From Acidilobaceae archaeon UBA162 (GTDB taxonomy: Archaea > Thermoproteota > Thermoprotei_A > Sulfolobales > Acidilobaceae), in NCBI GenBank assembly GCA_002496425.1, contig DAJS01000023.1:43094-61831 (forward strand): a DNA stretch of 18,738 nucleotides, given 5' to 3'. The notes under the pieces were generated by a model. That model was not told the DNA's origin. It searched no databases and saw nothing but the letters and a program-made list of their open reading frames with translations. Shown here in pieces: positions 15,487 to 18,738 of this stretch. How positions within the stretch are numbered: position 1 is the first letter of the stretch; each line of letters begins with the position of its first letter. The translations under genes and the position numbers were made by a program.

Positions 15487-15535
15487 GCTAATTTTAGCAG
15501 AGTAGCTAAAGACCACTGGCCTAGAGCTTATTAGC
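15487..15535. promoter_or_regulatory. Divergent promoter with four GCTAA/TTAGC half-sites
   Basis: Half-sites are GCTAA at 15487-15491, TTAGC at 15494-15498, GCTAA at 15505-15509 and TTAGC at 15531-15535. The first two form a GCTAA-TT-TTAGC inverted repeat that contains the minus-strand TATA-like box CTAAAATTAG of the aldo/keto reductase gene. The last overlaps the plus-strand box CTTATTAG (15527-15534), whose predicted start is about 15552-15558, the 5' edge of the C/D RNA candidate. Confidence 0.4.
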
Positions 15536-15552
15536 TGTCCAGCCCAAGGCCA

Positions 15553-15611
15553 GGCGGCGATGAAGAGCCAGCTATCCCTGAGCCCGTGATGAGCGTGGCC
15601 TTTGCCGAGCC
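15553..15611 (+). ncRNA. Candidate dual-guide C/D-box sRNA targeting 23S rRNA
   Basis: Box order on the plus strand: stem GGC (15553-15555); box C GCGATGA (15557-15563, one mismatch to RUGAUGA); 14-nt guide AGAGCCAGCTATCC; D' CTGA (15578-15581); 4-nt spacer; C' GTGATGA (15586-15592, perfect); 12-nt guide GCGTGGCCTTTG; D CCGA (15605-15608, one mismatch); stem GCC (15609-15611). Guide complements are GGATAGCTGGCTCT and CAAAGGCCACGC. From memory these resemble GAUAGCUGGUUC and AAAGGCCAAUC, which lie about 20 nt apart in domain II of 23S rRNA. By the D+5 rule the modified bases would be A in GGAUAGCUGG and the first G in CAAAGGCC. The TATA-like box at 15527-15534 fits its 5' end. Confidence 0.7.
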
Positions 15612-15624
15612 AGGTGATAGTTAT

Positions 15625-16089
15625 ATGATAAGGTTCAGGGTCGAGGTCCCCCTTGATCGCTCAGCCTCGAGGGCTGCCTGGGCCCTGCTGAGCGATATCA
15701 AGGGGATGCCGAGGTTCTGGGGAGGCCACAGGGAGGTCAGGGTAGTTGAGAATAAGACCGATGGAGTCATGGTCGCCATAAGGTTCGCCTTCCCCGGCCC
15801 GGGCAACAGAGGCATGGCCCTAGTAAGTGTCGACAACGCCTCTGCCAGGGTCTCAATAAGGTACCTAAAGGGACCCGTGAGGGGCCTAGTGGTTAACGCC
15901 GTTGAGCCAGAGGCCCTCAGCTCCAGCTGGTCAGTCTCCCTGGCGCCCCACCTCAGGCTATTTGAGCCTATAGTAAGGAGACACTTCGTCTCAGGGACAA
16001 GGCATGCGCTGGAGAGGATAGCGGCCGAGGCGGTGGCTCAGGCGCCCTTACAGCAGTCCCAGACTAGGTTAGGCGGCAGATCAGGGTAA
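15625..16089 (+). CDS. SRPBCC (START-like) superfamily protein
   Basis: The protein has 154 residues from ATG 15625. It opens with IRFRVEVPLDRSASRAAWALLSDIKGMPRFW, the first strand and helices of the SRPBCC/polyketide-cyclase/CoxG fold, and continues with alternating strands (EVRVVENK, GVMVAIRFAF, ASARVSIRYLKG) and a long C-terminal helix near HFVSGTRHALERIAAEAV. Such proteins bind hydrophobic ligands; the ligand here is unknown. A longer form from GTG 15586 or ATG 15589 is open, but those codons lie inside box C' of the C/D RNA candidate, whereas ATG 15625 has a GGTGA SD (15613-15617, 7 nt spacer). The last 20 residues are polar and probably disordered. Confidence 0.72.
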   Translation: MIRFRVEVPLDRSASRAAWALLSDIKGMPRFWGGHREVRVVENKTDGVMVAIRFAFPGPGNRGMALVSVDNASARVSIRYLKGPVRGLVVNAVEPEALSSSWSVSLAPHLRLFEPIVRRHFVSGTRHALERIAAEAVAQAPLQQSQTRLGGRSG

Positions 16090-16145
16090 GTATTACGCTG
16101 GCCTGCCATAAATGAGGCCTGTCGGCCCTTAAGTTGTAAGGTATA

Positions 16146-16152
16146 CTTATAG
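16146..16152 (+). promoter_or_regulatory. TATA-like box for the DUF2258-like gene
   Basis: CTTATAG predicts a start near 16175, which gives a 15-nt leader carrying GGTGA before ATG 16190. A second AT run, TTTAGTATAA (16161-16170), is too close to serve that start except for a leaderless message. Confidence 0.45.
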
Positions 16153-16189
16153 CCAACCGATTTAGTATAATCTGCGGGTGAGAGCTCCC

Positions 16190-16894
16190 ATGCCTATGCT
16201 TAGCACGGGTTACATTATAGTTGGGGTCTATGCCACTAAGGTCAGGAGGACCCTCTACGCTCAGCTGTCGCAGAGGGTCAGGTCAGATAAGGAGTGGGCC
16301 CAGAGAGTGGCCTACGGGGCTGCCCAGCTCAACAGGGTCCTCTACGAGCTTTTCGTCAACCGCCTGAAGCTGGACAAGGGTGACGTGATCAGGGTCAGAA
16401 TAAACTATGACATTGATGATGAGAAGAAGAGCATCATATGGCGCTGGAATAGCATGCGTGTCGAGGTCTTCAGGAGGGTCCCAGGGACTGACGTCGAGTT
16501 AGCGGTGAAGGAGATCATGGCTTCAGCTGAGGAGATACTGAAGACCTCCTTGCGCTTCGAGGCAGTCAAGCTGGGCGAGACCGAGGATGGTGACGTCGTC
16601 TATGCCCTCAAGCTTGGCGGCAGGGAAGTTGGAGCTGTTATAGTGACTCCGCTAGATGGTGAGGTGCTGCTCAAGAGTGGGGCCGTGCTTGAGCCAAGCC
16701 CAGCGATCTTTGGCAGGACAAGGGCGAAGCTCGAGGGCAGGAGCATTGAGGAAGTCATAGCTGGGCTGGTCTCAAGGCCACAGGAGGCGAGTCAGGTCGA
16801 GAGGAATGAGGCGCTCAAGCTGGTCAACTCGCTCAGGTCCCGGGTAGGCCTTGGGCAGATTACACCTGAGGAGGAAGAGGAGGACACGGAGTAA
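16190..16894 (+). CDS. DUF2258-like crenarchaeal protein of unknown function
   Basis: The protein has 234 residues from ATG 16190. The N-terminal part, LSTGYIIVGVYATKVRRTLYAQL followed by AAQLNRVLYELFVNRLKLDKGDVIRVRINYDI, matches my memory of DUF2258, a family found mainly in Thermoprotei. The middle is alpha/beta and rich in charged residues; the C terminus ends in an acidic tail (PEEEEEDTE). There is no signal peptide or membrane helix, so it is cytoplasmic, and no catalytic motif is visible. A GTG at 16178 is in frame, but GGTGA at 16177-16181 looks like the SD for ATG 16190 (8 nt spacer). The function is unknown; a nucleic-acid-related role is only a guess. Confidence 0.65.
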   Translation: MPMLSTGYIIVGVYATKVRRTLYAQLSQRVRSDKEWAQRVAYGAAQLNRVLYELFVNRLKLDKGDVIRVRINYDIDDEKKSIIWRWNSMRVEVFRRVPGTDVELAVKEIMASAEEILKTSLRFEAVKLGETEDGDVVYALKLGGREVGAVIVTPLDGEVLLKSGAVLEPSPAIFGRTRAKLEGRSIEEVIAGLVSRPQEASQVERNEALKLVNSLRSRVGLGQITPEEEEEDTE

Positions 16895-16900
16895 GACCCC

Positions 16901-16906
16901 TTTAAG
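16901..16906 (+). promoter_or_regulatory. TATA-like box for the SLC13/ArsB-type transporter gene
   Basis: TTTAAG within CCCCTTTAAGG lies about 26 nt before the GTG at 16929, so the message is predicted to be leaderless and the GTG is supported as the start. An internal ATG at 16962 is the alternative. Confidence 0.45.
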
Positions 16907-16928
16907 GCCCTCCCCCTAGGCCCTCCAG

Positions 16929-18599
16929 GTGGCCGGCCTGAGCCCAGGGGCTCCTGAAGCGATGAGGGTGTACCTGGTCCTCGTAATCCTGGCTGTGTCC
17001 ATAGCGTTCCTGTTGTACAGGAGAGTCAGGCACGACCTGGTCGGCGTGGCGACGGCCCTCACGCTGGTAGCCATAGGGTCCGTTACGCCGGGCCAGCTGC
17101 TCAACGACCTGGCCTCGCCAGCTGTAGTGGTGCTGGCGTCATCGATGATCCTCGCCGGCATCCTGGCTGACTCCGGCATCATGGACCTGGTGGGCCACAG
17201 GCTGGCCTCGGCCCCAGGCGGTGAGCTAGTGGTGCTCCTGGCGCTCCTCACCCTTGCGACTCTCGTCTCCGGCTTCGTGAGTGACGTGGCCATAATGCTC
17301 ACCATGATGCCTGCCATCTACAGCCTTGCTCAGAGGCTCAGGAGGCCCGCCTACAGGTACCTGCTTCCGCTGGCCTACGCCTCCATACTGGGCGGCAGGT
17401 ACACCATGATAGGCTCTTCGTCAAACGTGGTCCTGGAGTCCCTCTGGATCCAGCACTTCAGGGCCCAGCTCCCTATACTGGCCCCGCTCAGGGTCGGGCT
17501 AATTGAGGCCCTGGCCGCCACGGCCGTGGTAGCCCTTGCTGCTCCCCTGCTTCTCCGCGTCCCTAAGGGTGAGGTCAAGACAAGCCTCGAAGCCCTGTCA
17601 AGGGTTGAGGCCATAATAGAGGTCAGGATACCTGAGGGCAGCGGCCTGGCCGGTAAGACTGTCAGGGAGCTTGAGGAGGCCCTTGGCGTCAGGGCCGTCT
17701 TGGGGCCCCTGGCCAGGCGCAGGAGGCTAAGGGAAGGGGAAGTCATACCCGTCAGGGTTGCTGTTGACTCTCTACCTGTGCTCCTGAGCTCTAAGGATAT
17801 TGAGACAAAGCTGACCAAGGGCCCCTTCTACGAGCTCCTTGCGACGCCCGACTCCATGGCCTCAGGGCTCACGGTCTACGAGATCAATGCCAGGCTCAGG
17901 GACGTTAAGGTGGTAGGCATAGCCACCACGCAGCGGTTCAGGGGCCTCTCGAGGCACGTGGTGAGGCCTGGTGACGTGCTCCTAGTAGAGGGCGAGGAGG
18001 AGGCCGTAGCAGCCGCCGCCCAGGCCTTCAGGCTGGTCCCTCTAGGCTCAAGGCTTAAGGGCCTGGACAGGTCGCTGGCCAGGTCGGCGTTCCTGGGCCT
18101 GGCCGTGGCAGTGGGGGCCTCGCTGGCAGGCGTCAACGTGGCCATGGCATTCATGGCTGGTGCCCTGGTGGCCCTCCTTATGTCTCCCCAGGTGCTCAGG
18201 AGGGCCCATACGTTCATTGAGCTCCCCACGCTGATATTCGTGGGAACTTACCTCACCATGGGCCAGGCGCTGGTCTCCAGCGGCCTCTCGTCAATGCTGC
18301 CCAGCTCCCTCTCCTCGCCCCTGGCCCTCTTCGCCCTCTCCGTAGTGCTCTCCAACCTTGTAGGTTACGTGGCCGCGGCGATACTTGTAGGCCCCCTAGC
18401 TATCAGCTCCGCCCACCCGCTCCAGGCAGTGCTGGCCGTAGCTATGGGGACGTCGACTCCAGTGCTCACGCCGTTCTCACACCCAAACAACCTGTTGGCT
18501 TACTCGGCGGCAGGCTACTCGCCCAAGGAATACGCGAAGCTAGGGGCTGTGGCCCTAGCCGTTGTGACCGTGGTAACCTTAGTTATGCTAGGGCGCTAA
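16929..18599 (+). CDS. SLC13/ArsB (ion transporter superfamily) permease with internal RCK_C-like domains
   Basis: This 556-residue polytopic protein has two membrane halves separated by a cytosolic insert at about 215-370. The first half has GGRYTMIGSSSNVV (155-168), matching the DASS pattern G-x-x-T-x-I-G-(T/S)-S-x-N. The second half has TPVLTPFSHPNNLLAYSAAGYSPKEYAKLG, in which P515-L522 aligns with the second substrate/sodium motif but carries HPNN. The insert holds two TrkA_C/RCK_C-like segments: IIEVRIPEGSGLAGKTVREL (about 225-245) and VVGIATTQRFRGLSRHVVRPGDVLLVEG (about 330-357). Relatives carry dicarboxylates, sulfate or similar anions; the substrate is unresolved. The GTG start fits a leaderless transcript. 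Confidence 0.87.
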   Translation: MAGLSPGAPEAMRVYLVLVILAVSIAFLLYRRVRHDLVGVATALTLVAIGSVTPGQLLNDLASPAVVVLASSMILAGILADSGIMDLVGHRLASAPGGELVVLLALLTLATLVSGFVSDVAIMLTMMPAIYSLAQRLRRPAYRYLLPLAYASILGGRYTMIGSSSNVVLESLWIQHFRAQLPILAPLRVGLIEALAATAVVALAAPLLLRVPKGEVKTSLEALSRVEAIIEVRIPEGSGLAGKTVRELEEALGVRAVLGPLARRRRLREGEVIPVRVAVDSLPVLLSSKDIETKLTKGPFYELLATPDSMASGLTVYEINARLRDVKVVGIATTQRFRGLSRHVVRPGDVLLVEGEEEAVAAAAQAFRLVPLGSRLKGLDRSLARSAFLGLAVAVGASLAGVNVAMAFMAGALVALLMSPQVLRRAHTFIELPTLIFVGTYLTMGQALVSSGLSSMLPSSLSSPLALFALSVVLSNLVGYVAAAILVGPLAISSAHPLQAVLAVAMGTSTPVLTPFSHPNNLLAYSAAGYSPKEYAKLGAVALAVVTVVTLVMLGR

Positions 18600-18628
18600 G
18601 GCGGCAAAGACAGCTCATAGCCTGAAGG

Positions 18629-18636
18629 CTTATAAC
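18629..18636 (+). promoter_or_regulatory. TATA box for tRNA-Ser
   Basis: CTTATAAC lies about 30 nt upstream of the mature tRNA 5' end, so transcription would start near 18659, a few nt before the tRNA. Confidence 0.6.
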
Positions 18637-18662
18637 TCCCCTTGCTTAGGACAGCTGATGGC

Positions 18663-18738
18663 GCCGCGGTCGCCTAGCTGGCCAGGGCGCCGGCCTGCTA
18701 AGCCGGTGGGGGAAACCCCGCGTGGGTTCAAATCCCAC
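18663..18738 (+). tRNA. tRNA-Ser, anticodon GCU, 3' end cut by the window
   Basis: The acceptor 5' strand GCCGCGG is 18663-18669; the D stem GCC/GGC is 18672-18674 with 18686-18688; the anticodon arm CCGGC/GCCGG is 18690-18694 with 18702-18706; the loop CTGCTAA places the GCT anticodon at 18697-18699, reading AGC/AGU. A long variable arm with stem GGGG/CCCC (18708-18711, 18716-18719) and a GAAA loop marks the serine class. The T arm GTGGG-TTCAAAT-CCCAC ends exactly at 18738, so the 3' acceptor strand lies outside the window. No intron is present. Confidence 0.95.

Noticed and set aside
15560..15589. Nine-codon upstream ORF (ATG to TGA) overlapping the long SRPBCC start
   Set aside because: The bases are better explained as box C, guide 1, D' and C' of the C/D RNA candidate; the mini-ORF has no SD.
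1..18738. CRISPR arrays, insertion sequences, integrase/attachment sites, replication origin
   Set aside because: No spaced direct repeats, transposase or integrase genes, or tRNA-adjacent duplications were found inside the window; the tRNA-Ser 3' end, a common integration site, lies outside it.

Overview
The window reads as a compact, GC-rich crenarchaeal chromosome segment. Arginine codons are mostly AGG/AGA, many genes start with GTG or TTG, TATA-like boxes sit about 25-30 nt before predicted transcript starts, and several starts have GGTG-type Shine-Dalgarno (SD) motifs. Protein families (split lipoate ligase, archaeal phosphoglycolate phosphatase, archaeal NAC, beta-CASP RNase, DUF2258-like protein) agree. 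A thermoacidophile of the Acidilobus/Caldisphaera type is my best guess, but that is inference. No insertion sequence, prophage or CRISPR array was seen, and no gene-free stretch exceeds about 190 bp.

Layout. 2-3940 (+): 3' part of a very large RecQ-like helicase whose frame is open to the left edge. 3973-4536 (+): DUF998 membrane protein, abutting stop-to-stop a two-CBS protein (4537-4956, -). 5028-6109 (-): lplB-lplA bipartite lipoate-protein ligase. 6167-7831 (-): large acyl-CoA transferase, divergent from an archaeal phosphoglycolate phosphatase (7972-8670, +). 8737-10023 (-): beta-CASP ribonuclease, divergent from NAC (10116-10475, +), which overlaps tail-to-tail with an HTH regulator (10467-11195, -). 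11381-12663 (+): TSUP permease plus DUF1634 partner. 12667-14574 (-): acetyl-CoA synthetase-like enzyme. 14661-15458 (-): aldo/keto reductase. 15625-16089 (+): SRPBCC protein. 16190-16894 (+): DUF2258-like protein. 16929-18599 (+): SLC13/ArsB-type transporter with internal RCK_C-like domains. 18663 to the right edge (+): tRNA-Ser(GCU), cut before its 3' acceptor strand.

The main finding is two unlisted C/D-box guide RNA candidates in small gaps. One (15553-15611, +) lies just before the SRPBCC gene; both of its guides resemble complements of neighbouring 23S rRNA segments, from memory of the rRNA sequence. The other (8672-8736, -) begins right after the beta-CASP stop codon, and one guide resembles the complement of another conserved 23S segment. 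Accepting the first also moves the SRPBCC start to an ATG with a clean GGTGA SD.

The metabolic genes share a theme of two-carbon/CoA chemistry: lipoate attachment, CoA transfer, acyl-CoA ligation and 2-phosphoglycolate removal. The rest is information processing (helicase, RNase, NAC, guide RNAs, tRNA) and membrane transport. The least understood protein is the helicase, with more than 560 unrecognised residues before its motor.
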